DNA from: Leadbetterella sp964563435
Lineage (GTDB): Bacteria; Bacteroidota; Bacteroidia; Cytophagales; Spirosomataceae
NCBI GenBank assembly: GCA_964563435.1
Contig: CAZLXI010000004.1
Location: forward strand, 62,001 to 126,000
DNA: 64,000 nt
Reading direction: 5' to 3'
Below are positions 54,399-64,000 of the stretch, one piece after another (positions within the stretch are counted from its first letter, which is position 1; the number at the start of each line of letters is the position of its first letter). A model generated the notes under the pieces. The model was not told the DNA's origin. It made no database searches and saw only the letters and a program-made list of their open reading frames with translations. A program made the translations under genes and the position numbers.

Positions 54399-55943
54399 TC
54401 ACCCCGCCCAGTTCTCCCGGTCCAGGCTCCGGTACTGGATAGCTTCCGCCAGGTGCTCAATCCGAATCTCGTCCGAGCCGGCGAGATCGGCGATAGTGCG
54501 GGATACCTTCAGGATGCGGTCATAAGCGCGGGCGGAAAGGCCTATCTTTTCAATAGCCTTTTTCAACAGCAGCCGGCCGGCGTCACCGATCTCACAGATG
54601 CTTTTAACCATTTCGGGGGGCATCATGGCATTGCAATAGACACCGGAGAGGTTTTTGTACCGTTCAATCTGGATCTGCCGGGCGCTAACTACGCGTTCGC
54701 GGATCACGGCTGAAGTTTCGTTCTCACGGGTGCTGGAGATTTGTTCAAAGTTTACAGGAGTAACTTCTACATGGAGGTCTATGCGATCCAGTAAAGGTCC
54801 TGATATCCTGTTCAGGTATTTCTCTACCGCTCCGGGCGGACAGGTGCACTCCCGGGACGGGTGGTTATAATAGCCACAGAGACAAGGGTTCATGCTTGCG
54901 ATAAGCATGAAGCTGGCGGGGAACTCCACCGAGAGGCGGGTTCTGGAAATAACCACCTTCCTTTCCTCCAGGGGTTGGCGCATGACTTCCAGAACTGACC
55001 GCTTAAATTCCGGCAGCTCGTCAAGAAACAGTACGCCGTTATGCGCGAGGGAGATTTCGCCCGGCTGAGGGGAGCTTCCGCCGCCTACTAACGCGGCATC
55101 CGAAATGGTATGGTGGGGGTTCCGGAACGGACGGGTGGAGATGAGCGAGGAAGATTTGTTCAGCTTTCCGGCTACCGAATGGATCTTGGTGGTTTCCAAT
55201 GCCTCCGTAAGGGTGAGCGGGGGTAGAATGCCCGGCAGACGTTTGGCCAGCATGGTTTTTCCTGCACCCGGCGGACCTATCATGATGGCGTTGTGCCCGC
55301 CGGCTGCGGCTATTTCCAGTGCTCTTTTGATATTCTCCTGCCCCTGAACGTGAGAGAAATCGGCCTCGTATTCGCTCATGGTGTGATAAAACAAATCACG
55401 GGTGTCGGTAACCTGCGGAATGACGTCTTTTTTCCCGCTCAGGAATTCTATGGCTTCCTGCAGGGTCTCCACTCCGATGATGTCGAGGTTATTGACAATG
55501 GAGGCCTCCGTGGCATTTTCTTTCGGCAGAATGAAGCCTTTCAGCTTTCTGGCCCGGGCTTCGATGGCGATGGGCAGCACGCCTTTTATGGGGCGGAGCT
55601 TTCCGTCCAGCGCCAGCTCCCCCAGGATGATATAATCTTTCAGGTCTTTCTCATAGATAATATTTCCGCCGGCAGACAAAAGACAGATCGCTATAGGAAG
55701 ATCATAAGAGGATCCTTCTTTCCGAATGTCTGCGGGAGCAAGGTTTATGATGGTTTTATACCTCGATTGGTCGTAACCACCGTTCTTTAGGGCAGCATCT
55801 ATACGTTGGAGACTTTCCCGAATGGCATTATCGGGTAACCCTATCACGCTGAGGCTAAATCCTCCTTTTAAGATGCTTATTTCTACAGTTATAAGGGTGG
55901 CGCTGACACCGTATACAGCCGCACCGTTAGTTGTGGATAACAT
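54399..55943 (-). CDS. comM: YifB/ComM family Mg-chelatase-like AAA ATPase
   Basis: 514 residues. N-terminal Lon-protease-like S5 fold (MLSTTNGAAVYGVSATLITV; LIVLPDNAIRESL-type segment), Walker A GPPGAGKTMLAKRL near residue 220, Walker B VLFLDELPEF near 300, then HPSRECTCPPGAVEKYLNRISG with the zinc-like Cys cluster, and SGPLLDRIDLHVEV. ComM acts as a DNA helicase/branch-migration factor for natural transformation in some bacteria. The family is widespread and its role in Bacteroidota is not proven. Single gene. Confidence 0.93.
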   Translation of the reverse strand: MLSTTNGAAVYGVSATLITVEISILKGGFSLSVIGLPDNAIRESLQRIDAALKNGGYDQSRYKTIINLAPADIRKEGSSYDLPIAICLLSAGGNIIYEKDLKDYIILGELALDGKLRPIKGVLPIAIEARARKLKGFILPKENATEASIVNNLDIIGVETLQEAIEFLSGKKDVIPQVTDTRDLFYHTMSEYEADFSHVQGQENIKRALEIAAAGGHNAIMIGPPGAGKTMLAKRLPGILPPLTLTEALETTKIHSVAGKLNKSSSLISTRPFRNPHHTISDAALVGGGSSPQPGEISLAHNGVLFLDELPEFKRSVLEVMRQPLEERKVVISRTRLSVEFPASFMLIASMNPCLCGYYNHPSRECTCPPGAVEKYLNRISGPLLDRIDLHVEVTPVNFEQISSTRENETSAVIRERVVSARQIQIERYKNLSGVYCNAMMPPEMVKSICEIGDAGRLLLKKAIEKIGLSARAYDRILKVSRTIADLAGSDEIRIEHLAEAIQYRSLDRENWAG

Positions 55944-56168
55944 ATTTACAGGTATTGAAGTGTTTATTTTAACAAAAACAGACTTCGTTAAGTTCGTTAA
56001 TCTTTTAAGTAGTTAAAAGATGAAGGAGTGAAGATTCATTAAAGAATGACGTGGTTGTACACCTTCATTAAATTTTACTTAAAGGGCATTGAAGTAACTT
56101 TTATCATGTAATTTCAGGTTAAACATCTCCCGTGAGCGGTTCCATGCAGTAAAAGAACAGAGTTGTAG

Positions 56169-57047
56169 TTATAACGAATTATAGGAATAATGTCGTTTGT
56201 ACTCTACCGGGGTGCAACCCACAATATGCTTAAAATGTCTAAAGAAGTTCGACCGGTTACTGAAACCGGATTCAAAGCAAATGGCCTCGGTGGTACTATG
56301 CGTTTCTTCAATCAACATCCGTTTGGCATGGCTGATGCGTACCTCGATCAGAAAATCCTTGAAGGTCTTCTTGGTCATCATCTTGAAGTACCTGCAAAAT
56401 GATGTCACGCTGAGATTAGCCACTGATGAAATTTCGGGCAGTGTTATGTCTTCCCGGTAATGGGTAAGAATATAGTGATATAAGTCGTTGATGCGGGTAG
56501 CCTCCTCCACATTAACGTGCCGGGTGGTCCAACCCATTGAAATCTGACTCAGTTCGTTACTTTTAGCCAAAACATGAACCATGTTCATCACATACATTAA
56601 GCGATCCAGCCCTTCCACAGCCACCGACTTCCGCATGAGGTCCACCACTTTCTCCTTCGTTTCGCCATGAACCACAAAACCATGCTTCGCCCGCTCGAAC
56701 AAAGCATGGACAGCAGCGGCTTCCCGTTTCTGCATAAAATCCTTACCCATAAAATCGGGAAGAAATTGTACTACGATTGCTTCTGCAGTAATATCGGGGT
56801 TTCCCAGGAAATAGCGCGGGTTACATCGCCACATATGAGTCAGGTTCTCACCCAATAACAGCAATTCGCCCGCGTCGAAACTGCTTATGTTGTCCCCGAC
56901 AAAACGTACACCCTCGCCCCGGATGATGTAATGTAACTCGAGCTCGGGATGGTAGTGCCATACCGTGCCCAGGTTAGGCAAGATATGCTGCCTGCATAAA
57001 TACGGGAATTCCGCATTTCGTGGTACAAGATGAAAGTGAGGTTTCAT
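56169..57047 (-). CDS. AraC-family transcriptional regulator
   Basis: 292 residues from the ATG at 57047 (MKPHFHLVPRNAEFPYL); I rejected an upstream start at 57101 that adds a hydrophobic 18-residue leader. Residues about 10-110 form a cupin-type sensor domain (WHYHPELELHYIIRGEG). The C-terminal double helix-turn-helix (about 185-285) reads ITLPEISSVANLSVTSFCRY and then FKDFLIEVRISHAKRML, ICFESGFSNRSNFFRHFKHI. Divergent from a SusC gene, so it probably activates the uptake locus starting at 57303. Confidence 0.92.
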   Translation of the reverse strand: MKPHFHLVPRNAEFPYLCRQHILPNLGTVWHYHPELELHYIIRGEGVRFVGDNISSFDAGELLLLGENLTHMWRCNPRYFLGNPDITAEAIVVQFLPDFMGKDFMQKREAAAVHALFERAKHGFVVHGETKEKVVDLMRKSVAVEGLDRLMYVMNMVHVLAKSNELSQISMGWTTRHVNVEEATRINDLYHYILTHYREDITLPEISSVANLSVTSFCRYFKMMTKKTFKDFLIEVRISHAKRMLIEETHSTTEAICFESGFSNRSNFFRHFKHIVGCTPVEYKRHYSYNSL

Positions 57048-57302
57048 GGAATATACTAAATTGGATATCACAATAATAATAAAAAGTGTATACAGATTCA
57101 ACAGGCAGAAAGCGTCAAAATTGATTATTTAATCTATAAATAAATGAAAATAAATGATTTATGGTATTTGTGGCTATTTTTAAAATGATAAATTACTATA
57201 CACAGATGCTAAACGGATGAACTGGAATCAGACTTTTCAGAATGAACTTTGCACAAAATACCACCGATAGAATAAGTATTTTAATAACCTTAAATAAAAT
57301 GT

Positions 57303-60300
57303 ATGGTAAACCTTGATTCAAATTTTGCTCAGGGAAAAGGAAGTGTGCGGCGTATTCTAAAATTTCCCTATACCACAGCAGCTGTTTTTACGGTATTGCT
57401 TAGTGGTTGCCTGACCGCCCATGCGGAGTTGTACGCATCATCTATATCCGGAAGCACAGTTATTCCGGAGATCCCTGGCGATCTTACGGGAAGGACCACG
57501 GAAGATCAACGGGTAGTGTCCGGAAAAGTAGTGGATGAGGAAGGAAACCCGTTAATCGCGGTGACTGTCCGCGTAAAAGGAACATCAATCGTAGCACAAA
57601 CCAGTACAGATGGTACATACCAGATAACAGTACCAGGTGGTACGGGCGTTTTAGTGTTCACTCTTGTGGGCTACAATCTTACTGAGCGTAGTGTAGACAG
57701 TCAATCTGTTGTAGATGTGATAATGGCCACCTCAATAGCCAGCCTCGAAGAGGTGGTTGTAGTGGCTTACGGAAGACAGAAAAAACTAAATGTTACGGGG
57801 TCTGTATCGACTATATCTGCGGCAGATTTGTCCAGGACGCCGGTTGCCAGCACATCCAATCTATTGACGGGACGTATGCCCGGATTGGTTTCCGTGCAGC
57901 GTAGTGGCCAACCCGGATCTGACGCCGCGGCGTTGAATATACGTGGTTTTGGCGGGGCATTGATTATTGTAGACGGAGTTCAGGCCGATTTTAACAGTAT
58001 CGATGCGAACCAGATCGAATCAGTGACTATCCTGAAAGATGGTGCCGCTTCTATATATGGTGCCAGAGCAGGAAACGGGGTTATTCTGGTCACAACAAAA
58101 AGGGGAAAACTGGGGAAGCCGGTTATTTCGCTCAACTCTTCCTATTCCTTTCAGGGAATAACCCGTGCTCCGCGACCGGTAAATGCAGGCCAATATGCAG
58201 AAATGGCCCGTGAACAGTGGCTTCAGAGTGGCAGGCCTGCGGCTACCGCACCCTATACAGAGGAGGAGGTACAGAAGTTCTATGCCGGTGGTGACCCTCA
58301 ATATCCTGATACAGACTGGTACAGCATTCTGACGAGAAACCAGGCCCCACAGCAGCAGCACAACGTTTCCGTGCGCGGAGGTACCGAAAACATAAAATAC
58401 TTCGGGCTTGTCGGCTTCCTGGATCAACGCACCATGTGGGTGGAGAGCGATGCGAAATACCAGCGTTACAACTTCCAGTCCAATATAGATGCAAGAATCT
58501 CGGATGAGCTGAACCTGCGTTTTGATTTGTCGGGCAGATTGGAAGATCGTGACTTTTCAGCCAGGGGCTGGGGAGCCGGTGCACAGAGTACAATCTGGGC
58601 AGACTTCTGGACAACCAGCCCGGCAAGCCCCAGCGCACTTCCCGATCCCGGTAAGTTGCCCAATACATCTGTAAACTCAGGCATTTCGCCTGCAAATATT
58701 ACTTCCAGCAGGCAGCTATGGGGGTATAACGATAACGACCATGAAAACCTGAACGCCACGTTGTCGCTGGATTACAGATTTAAAGCGATCAAAGGCTTAT
58801 CAGCAAAAGCATTCGTAAACTATCTGAAGGATAACGGTGCTGTGAGAACATTCAGCAAGACGTTTATGACCTACAATTATGACTACGCTTCGAATATATA
58901 TACCCCGGCTGCGACCAAGGCTAATTCCAGTCTGAATATTCAGAAGGCTGACGGACGAACGGTCACCACCCAATTGTCAGCAAATTATGAAAATACGTTT
59001 GCTGAAGCACATAATATATCTGCACTGCTTCTCTATGAATCAATGGACATTAAGAGCGATTGGGTAAGAGCGCAGCGGGAAGGTTTTCTGACCAACGAAA
59101 TCGACCAGCTATTCGCAGGCAGTCGTGAAAGCATGTTGAGTGACGGTGCTGCAGAGGAAATGGGACGGGCGAGTTACATAGGCAGGTTTACGTACGATTA
59201 CCAAAACCGATACCTGTTTGAAACGACGTTCCGGGCTGATGCTTCTGCAAAATTTGCAGCCAATCAGCGATGGGGATTCTTTCCGAGTGTTTCGGCGGGA
59301 TGGCGGATTTCACAAGAACCCTTTCTCAGGGAAAGTGCGATAGTCGACGATTTAAAAATTAGGGCGAGCTATGGCAAATCCGGAAATGACAATGTCGGAA
59401 ACTTTCAATACCTTTCCGGATATGTATTCAGTGACACCTACATTTATGAAGGAACACGCATTGAACAAGGCATCCTAACGACCGGATTAGCAAATCCCAA
59501 TCTGACATGGGAAGAGGTCGAAATTTCCAATATTGGTGTGGATTTCCGGCTATTCAACAACAAATTATATGGTGAGCTTGAAGGATTCTACAGGAACCGG
59601 ACAGGAATTCCCGGCACCAGGCTGGCTACTTTACCCTCTACATTTGGTGCCGCCCTACCCCAGGAAAACATCAACAGCTTAACCAATCGCGGCTTTGAAC
59701 TTTTATTGGGAACTTCAGGCAAAGCTTCGGGATTAAAATGGGATGTTTCAGGAAATATTTCATGGACGAGGTCTAAATGGGGCCATTTTGAGGAACCTGC
59801 ATACACCGACCCGGATCAGATCAGGATCAATCAACGTTCAAACAGGTGGACAGACCTGGTATTTGGCTACCAATCTGATGGCCTGTTCACATCCATGGAA
59901 GAAATCGGGAACCTTGGGTTTGACCAGGATCAGCAAGGGAATGTCACATTACGCCCCGGGGACGTCAAATACATCGATACCAATCATGACGGAATCCTTG
60001 ACTGGAGGGACCAGGTGGTCATCGGAAGGAGCGCAGACCCCCGGTGGATGCTGGGGATGAATACTAATCTCCAATATAAAGACTTCGATCTTTCACTTTT
60101 ATTCCAGGGAGCACTGGATCACTATGTGGCAGTAAACCTGAATGCAATTGATGCTGTATCACCCGCTGTGCGTTATGAATTGCGCTGGACCGAACAAAAC
60201 AACCGGGCTGACGCATTAGAGCCCCGTTTAGGCGGCTCGCCGTTAAACAACCAGATGTCGGATTATCGTTTGAAACCGGCAAGCTACGTTCGCTTGAAGC

Positions 60301-60506
60301 AGGCAGCTGTGGGATATTCAATACCCACCCAATTAACCTCCAGACTAGGGATTCAAGACCTGCGCCTGTACGTTTCGGGTACCAATTTGCTGACTTTTGA
60401 TCAGTTGAAGAAATTCGAACTGGATCCGGAAATGCCTTCAGGAAATGCCGGTCTCTATTACCCGCAACAGCGCACCATTTCACTGGGTATCAATTTGTCA
60501 TTGTAA
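57303..60506 (+). CDS. SusC/RagA-family TonB-dependent outer-membrane transporter
   Basis: 1067 residues. A long N-terminal leader with a hydrophobic core (about residues 22-40, TTAAVFTVLLSGCLTAHA), then a linker, a CarboxypepD_reg-like domain (RVVSGKVVDEEGNPLIAVTV; residues about 68-145) and the plug with LTGRMPGLVSVQRSGQPG, LNIRGFGGALIIVDGVQ and SVTILKDGAASIYGAR. The barrel ends QQRTISLGINLSL. The susD gene follows 43 nt later. First gene of a locus that also encodes an unknown exported protein and a nucleoside hydrolase. Confidence 0.95.
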   Translation: MVNLDSNFAQGKGSVRRILKFPYTTAAVFTVLLSGCLTAHAELYASSISGSTVIPEIPGDLTGRTTEDQRVVSGKVVDEEGNPLIAVTVRVKGTSIVAQTSTDGTYQITVPGGTGVLVFTLVGYNLTERSVDSQSVVDVIMATSIASLEEVVVVAYGRQKKLNVTGSVSTISAADLSRTPVASTSNLLTGRMPGLVSVQRSGQPGSDAAALNIRGFGGALIIVDGVQADFNSIDANQIESVTILKDGAASIYGARAGNGVILVTTKRGKLGKPVISLNSSYSFQGITRAPRPVNAGQYAEMAREQWLQSGRPAATAPYTEEEVQKFYAGGDPQYPDTDWYSILTRNQAPQQQHNVSVRGGTENIKYFGLVGFLDQRTMWVESDAKYQRYNFQSNIDARISDELNLRFDLSGRLEDRDFSARGWGAGAQSTIWADFWTTSPASPSALPDPGKLPNTSVNSGISPANITSSRQLWGYNDNDHENLNATLSLDYRFKAIKGLSAKAFVNYLKDNGAVRTFSKTFMTYNYDYASNIYTPAATKANSSLNIQKADGRTVTTQLSANYENTFAEAHNISALLLYESMDIKSDWVRAQREGFLTNEIDQLFAGSRESMLSDGAAEEMGRASYIGRFTYDYQNRYLFETTFRADASAKFAANQRWGFFPSVSAGWRISQEPFLRESAIVDDLKIRASYGKSGNDNVGNFQYLSGYVFSDTYIYEGTRIEQGILTTGLANPNLTWEEVEISNIGVDFRLFNNKLYGELEGFYRNRTGIPGTRLATLPSTFGAALPQENINSLTNRGFELLLGTSGKASGLKWDVSGNISWTRSKWGHFEEPAYTDPDQIRINQRSNRWTDLVFGYQSDGLFTSMEEIGNLGFDQDQQGNVTLRPGDVKYIDTNHDGILDWRDQVVIGRSADPRWMLGMNTNLQYKDFDLSLLFQGALDHYVAVNLNAIDAVSPAVRYELRWTEQNNRADALEPRLGGSPLNNQMSDYRLKPASYVRLKQAAVGYSIPTQLTSRLGIQDLRLYVSGTNLLTFDQLKKFELDPEMPSGNAGLYYPQQRTISLGINLSL

Positions 60507-60549
60507 GTCCGATCAATATACAACAATTAACATTGTAAATCAATTAATT

Positions 60550-62328
60550 ATGAATAAGATCCTTGGCATACTGAGCTGTTTACTGTTTTCAGTATCGTGC
60601 TCAGAAAACATATTGGATAAAGTACCCCTGAATACAATTTCAGATGCGGTCGTCTGGAATGACGAGGTATTAATGGATGCCTACTTAACGGAGTCCTGGG
60701 CAAATACGTATGTTTTTGTACATGAAGTAAATGACAATATTGTACGTGACGGAAAAGGCTGGTTTCAGATCACTTATCCCAGTAAACTGGGTGGTGAAAC
60801 CAAAACCAATTGGGGCAATAATGTAAATACATTCCGAAACGGGAACCTCACCATAAATGGCGGCATTTTTGAATGGTGGGAACGCGCCTACCGTATTATC
60901 CGTAACCTGAACGTTTTTATCGAAAAGGTTGAATCAAGTGGTGTTTCCGAAGAGTTTAAGCGATCCAGACAGGCCGAAGCCCGGTTTCTAAGGGCCTTTA
61001 ATTACTTTTCAATGGTAAAACGATACGGAGGTGTTCCTTTAATTACAAAAGCACAGCAGATTACGGATACCGAAGACGAGCTTTTTTTAGCCCGTAATAA
61101 GGAGCATGAAATTTACGATTTCGTGATTGCCGAAATCGATGCCATCCTGAATGACCTGCCGCAAACCAAAGCACCTGTACGCTACGGAAAACCCACAAAA
61201 TACTCAGCCCTGGCTTTGAAATGCAGGGCAGCACTTTACGCAGGCAGCATCGCCAGGTACGGTTCCGTACAATTGGAGGGAATCGTAGGTATAGATAACG
61301 GTAAGGCCAACGGTTATTTCCAAATCGCATATGATGCGGCAAAAGCTATCCAATCGGCCGGACAATTCAGGCTGTATAACGAGGATGAAGACAAAAGCAT
61401 GAATTTCAGAAACGTATTCCTGAGAAAAAACAACTCAGAAGTCATTTTTGCTATTGTTCACGACAAAATCAATTCCCAGCAAGGCGGAAACGGATGGGCG
61501 TGGGACTGGATTGAGACCCCTATGCCCAACGGTGTGGGGGCAGGAAATGCGGATGGGGTCTACCTCGAAATGGTTGAGTCATTTGAATACACGGATGGCA
61601 GATCCGGGAAACTGGACCGCGCGTCGATTGTTCAGGGCCTATGGACGCCAGAAGAATTATGGGCCGGCAAAGACCCGCGGTTCTTTGCTTCTATTTATAC
61701 CCAGGGAACTACCTGGAAGGGGGGCTCTTTAAATTGTCATAATGGAATTGTCCGGGCTGACGGTACCATACAAAACACAGGTTCTTACAACAATGTGCTT
61801 GCTATCGGCATTCACCAGCACGCCAATGGCTCCGGTTTTGGAATTCTGAAGCAACTGGATGAAAGCCATGATAACATGGTTGGCTGGGGTACGTCAAACA
61901 GCGACCTTATTGTATTTCGACTTGGAGAAGTATTGCTTAACCTTGCCGAGGCGGCCTTTGAACTCGGGCGGGCGGATGAAGCGTTGGAATCGGTAAACCT
62001 TATCAGAAACCGGGCAGGAATAACCTCATTGATATCGATAGACATGGAGAAGATACGTCATGAGCGAAAGGTGGAACTGGCCTTTGAAAACCATCGGTAC
62101 TGGGATCTGAGACGGTGGAGAACGGCCGTAAGCGAATTGTCGAAAAACGGATCAGGCCTGAGGTATATACTGGATTACAATACCGGCAAATTCAAACTGA
62201 ATATCATTGAAAAGATAGATGGTACGGTGAGTGAACCTCTATTCAGGGAACGTAACTACTATTTACCCATTGGATTAACACGAACGGGCAACAACCCGAA
62301 GTTGAAAGAGAACCCGGGGTATGAATAA
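60550..62328 (+). CDS. SusD/RagB-family nutrient-binding lipoprotein
   Basis: 592 residues from the ATG at 60550 (MNKILGILSCLLFSVSC, lipidation at Cys17); a longer frame into the susC end has no lipobox context. SusD core blocks: RQAEARFLRAFNYFSMVKRY, YSALALKCRAALYAGSIARY, LGEVLLNLAEAAFELGRADE, IRHERKVELAFENHRYWDLR. Its last 8 nt overlap the start of the next gene, which links the downstream enzyme-like gene to the same transcript. Confidence 0.95.
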   Translation: MNKILGILSCLLFSVSCSENILDKVPLNTISDAVVWNDEVLMDAYLTESWANTYVFVHEVNDNIVRDGKGWFQITYPSKLGGETKTNWGNNVNTFRNGNLTINGGIFEWWERAYRIIRNLNVFIEKVESSGVSEEFKRSRQAEARFLRAFNYFSMVKRYGGVPLITKAQQITDTEDELFLARNKEHEIYDFVIAEIDAILNDLPQTKAPVRYGKPTKYSALALKCRAALYAGSIARYGSVQLEGIVGIDNGKANGYFQIAYDAAKAIQSAGQFRLYNEDEDKSMNFRNVFLRKNNSEVIFAIVHDKINSQQGGNGWAWDWIETPMPNGVGAGNADGVYLEMVESFEYTDGRSGKLDRASIVQGLWTPEELWAGKDPRFFASIYTQGTTWKGGSLNCHNGIVRADGTIQNTGSYNNVLAIGIHQHANGSGFGILKQLDESHDNMVGWGTSNSDLIVFRLGEVLLNLAEAAFELGRADEALESVNLIRNRAGITSLISIDMEKIRHERKVELAFENHRYWDLRRWRTAVSELSKNGSGLRYILDYNTGKFKLNIIEKIDGTVSEPLFRERNYYLPIGLTRTGNNPKLKENPGYE

Positions 62329-63661
62329 ATTCAAAAAAGGCATGATGATCATTCGCTGTCGATGGGCCGGCTTTGTCCTGTGTTTACTACCTTTGGGGGT
62401 AAGCTATTCACAAACGAAACCGGCCAATCCGGACCGATACATCGTTTTTTTCCTGACCAATACTACGGTACAGCAGGCGGGAGAACGCAGCACCGGTAAA
62501 GATGCAAACGGGGCCTGGTCGTTTGTGGGGGAGATCTCTCATCTGTTTGGTCCGCTCAAACCGGATAGCCCTATAAAGTATGCCTTTGGTTTGCCGGGGC
62601 CGATGCTGCTGACGCAATCGCCACAGCAGATGAGGGAACAGGTCAACCAGGCATTTGATCTGGCAGAGCAATATAACGTTCCTGTCTATTTCCAACTGGA
62701 TGATATTAATAACTATACTTCCGAATTCGGCAACGATGCCCGGCCCAAATTTTATGAAGAGCCTGAATGGTGCGAATGGGTCCGGCAGCCTTCTGATGGG
62801 GATGCTTGGGGCGGTCAATCCTTCAGCAGGCTTCCACGTTATTGGTTCAATTGGGGTGCCTGGCGTTTCAGCCCGGCATTTCCCAACCTGGCATCTCCGG
62901 GATTTAACCGGTTTGTGAAAAAGCAGTTGGCTGACGGGATGCTGCAGGCGTTGATCCGTCGTTATGAACTTTTGAAGGAAGCCGGTAAGGAGTACCTCTT
63001 TGCGGGTGTGGCCATCGGATGGGAAACACATATACCCGATTATTCCGCTGATAACCCGATTTATGCGATCAAGTCCCATGCCCTGCCTTTCAGCAAGCAT
63101 CAGAATGACAGTATGGCGGTTTGGGAAGCCTCTAAATATGGCTACGCGGCGCTTCACACTTTAGGCATCAACAGTTATGACAGGGAAGCTCTCTATCACG
63201 TTATCCAAAATTATTCGGCATCTCTCGCGAAGGTTGTATTCGAAGCGGGTATTCCAAAACACAAGATCTTTACCCATATTGTAGGTATCAGGTCAGCAAG
63301 GCCGGAATTGGAAACTACATTTGCTCCTCCTATATGGGTGGCCGTCAATCTGTACAGTACGCCCGGCTTCACGATGTCGCCAGAAACCTGCCCGTATGAC
63401 CTTGAAGTTATTAAATCCGAGATCAGCCGGGCTGACAGCTCCCAGAAGTATTTCGCAAATGCAGAGGGCTATGCGAGGGGATTAGATAGGGACTTTGAAA
63501 CAGCAAGCGCCTACCTGAACAGCATGTTTGATCAGGGCGCTCTGATTACCACCGTTTTTGGTTGGGGCAGGGAGTCTGCAACCTCCGCATTTGCCGTGTC
63601 ACACAGCCCCGATAGCCCGTTTGTTATCGCGGCAAAGGAATTATTAAAAAAAGACAGGTAA
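62321..63661 (+). CDS. Unrecognised exported protein in SusCD locus
   Basis: 446 residues; N-terminal signal peptide ending near SYSQ (about residues 10-30). No family recognised. The mature part looks like a TIM-barrel glycosidase: beta-strand/acidic motifs VPVYFQLDDINNY (about residue 120), LFAGVAIGWETHIPDYS (about 228-245) and IFTHIVGIRSARPE (about 322). Many Trp/Tyr residues are in loops (PEWCEWV, WFNWGAWRFSP). The 8-nt overlap with susD and the following nucleoside hydrolase gene make it part of the locus, but the reaction is not known. Confidence 0.75.
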   Translation: MNKFKKGMMIIRCRWAGFVLCLLPLGVSYSQTKPANPDRYIVFFLTNTTVQQAGERSTGKDANGAWSFVGEISHLFGPLKPDSPIKYAFGLPGPMLLTQSPQQMREQVNQAFDLAEQYNVPVYFQLDDINNYTSEFGNDARPKFYEEPEWCEWVRQPSDGDAWGGQSFSRLPRYWFNWGAWRFSPAFPNLASPGFNRFVKKQLADGMLQALIRRYELLKEAGKEYLFAGVAIGWETHIPDYSADNPIYAIKSHALPFSKHQNDSMAVWEASKYGYAALHTLGINSYDREALYHVIQNYSASLAKVVFEAGIPKHKIFTHIVGIRSARPELETTFAPPIWVAVNLYSTPGFTMSPETCPYDLEVIKSEISRADSSQKYFANAEGYARGLDRDFETASAYLNSMFDQGALITTVFGWGRESATSAFAVSHSPDSPFVIAAKELLKKDR

Positions 63662-63666
63662 CAGTA

Positions 63667-64000
63667 ATGAAATCAGTAAAAAGAATATCAGGATCAATAA
63701 GACGAATCATTTTCACAATTGTCTGGGTAATGTTGACGGCAGGAACACAGGCATTCAGTCAGCCCCAAAATCAACCACCTGTTCCGGTAATTTTTGAAAC
63801 GGATATGGGCAATGACGTGGACGACGCATTAGCGCTGGCCATGCTCTATCAGTATAAAAAGCAAGGGCTTATTGACCTGAAACTCATCAGCGTCAATAAA
63901 AAAAGTCTGGCCTCGGTACAATACATCGATGTACTTAACCATCATTACGGCTATCCGTCTACATCGATAGCGATGGCAGCATTGGGCAAAGACGGTGAAC
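63667..64000 (+). CDS. Nucleoside hydrolase-like protein, cut by window end
   Basis: Start ATG 63667, 5 nt after the previous stop. A signal peptide ends near FSQ (about residue 32), then VPVIFETDMGNDVDDALALA (about 38-57), the calcium-binding Asp motif of inosine-uridine nucleoside hydrolases (DTDxxxDDxxA pattern). About 111 codons lie in the window; the full protein should have roughly 300-340. Exported members of this family are common in Bacteroidota uptake loci and may release ribose or a base from imported compounds. Confidence 0.88.
   Translation, partial: MKSVKRISGSIRRIIFTIVWVMLTAGTQAFSQPQNQPPVPVIFETDMGNDVDDALALAMLYQYKKQGLIDLKLISVNKKSLASVQYIDVLNHHYGYPSTSIAMAALGKDGE

Overview
The window comes from a Bacteroidota chromosome, most likely a Cytophagales-type soil or freshwater bacterium; the genus is a guess. 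The phylum call rests on two SusC/SusD pairs, a lipoprotein TamA homologue (TamL type) overlapping tamB, many signal-peptide II lipoproteins, few purine-rich ribosome binding sites, and promoter -7 elements of the TAnnTTTG type, several of them preceded by a TTG about 19 to 22 nt upstream. Most of the window is ordinary chromosomal backbone. I see no tRNA, rRNA, CRISPR array, complete insertion sequence or prophage.

Layout. 1-9.7 kb: partial glycerol kinase, a SulP anion transporter, a DUF1080 protein, a Dabb-domain lipoprotein, psd-rnhB, a large membrane/TPR-like protein and a PorT-like barrel. 9.7-10.8 kb: a YhcG-type PDDEXK nuclease broken by one in-frame stop. 11-18 kb: tamB-tamL. 18-25.4 kb: DUF4382 lipoprotein, nrdB, M48 protease, argG, an unknown polytopic protein and a carboxypeptidase-regulatory-domain protein behind a BlaI-like operator. 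25.5-30.7 kb: ilvD-ilvB-ilvN-ilvC, transcribed leftwards, with a perfect 20-bp palindrome upstream. 30.8-36.7 kb: LacI regulator and a divergent SusC/SusD pair. 37-41.7 kb: DEAD-box helicase followed by an AT-richer accessory segment. 41.9-54 kb: fusA, a BNR-type lipoprotein, a TonB receptor plus beta-helix lipoprotein, an SMP-30-like propeller, a GH5 glycosidase, dnaN and GDPD. 54.4-64 kb: comM/yifB, then an AraC regulator with a divergent polysaccharide-utilisation-type locus (SusC, SusD, an unrecognised exported enzyme-like protein, and a nucleoside hydrolase cut by the window end).

The most unusual part is 38.7-41.7 kb. A DUF3800 gene lies between the intact helicase gene and an 84-bp remnant made of two separate pieces of a helicase gene. 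Next is an exported protein whose signal-peptide codons contain a run of eight G. With eight G the frame stops at codon 11; with nine it encodes a complete signal peptide and a roughly 183-residue protein, so it is either phase variable or a homopolymer error. Two tandem lipoprotein paralogues follow, with near-identical ends (one 138-bp block is identical) around a diverged middle. A second eight-base G/C run sits in the intergenic region upstream of the TonB receptor at 45.7 kb.

Other points: several convergent gene pairs are separated by imperfect palindromes, one with arms of about 65 bp. The 100-N gap at 50985-51084 looks like an assembly artefact: both flanks carry the same 55 bp, and removing the Ns and one copy restores an intact 316-residue GH5 protein.
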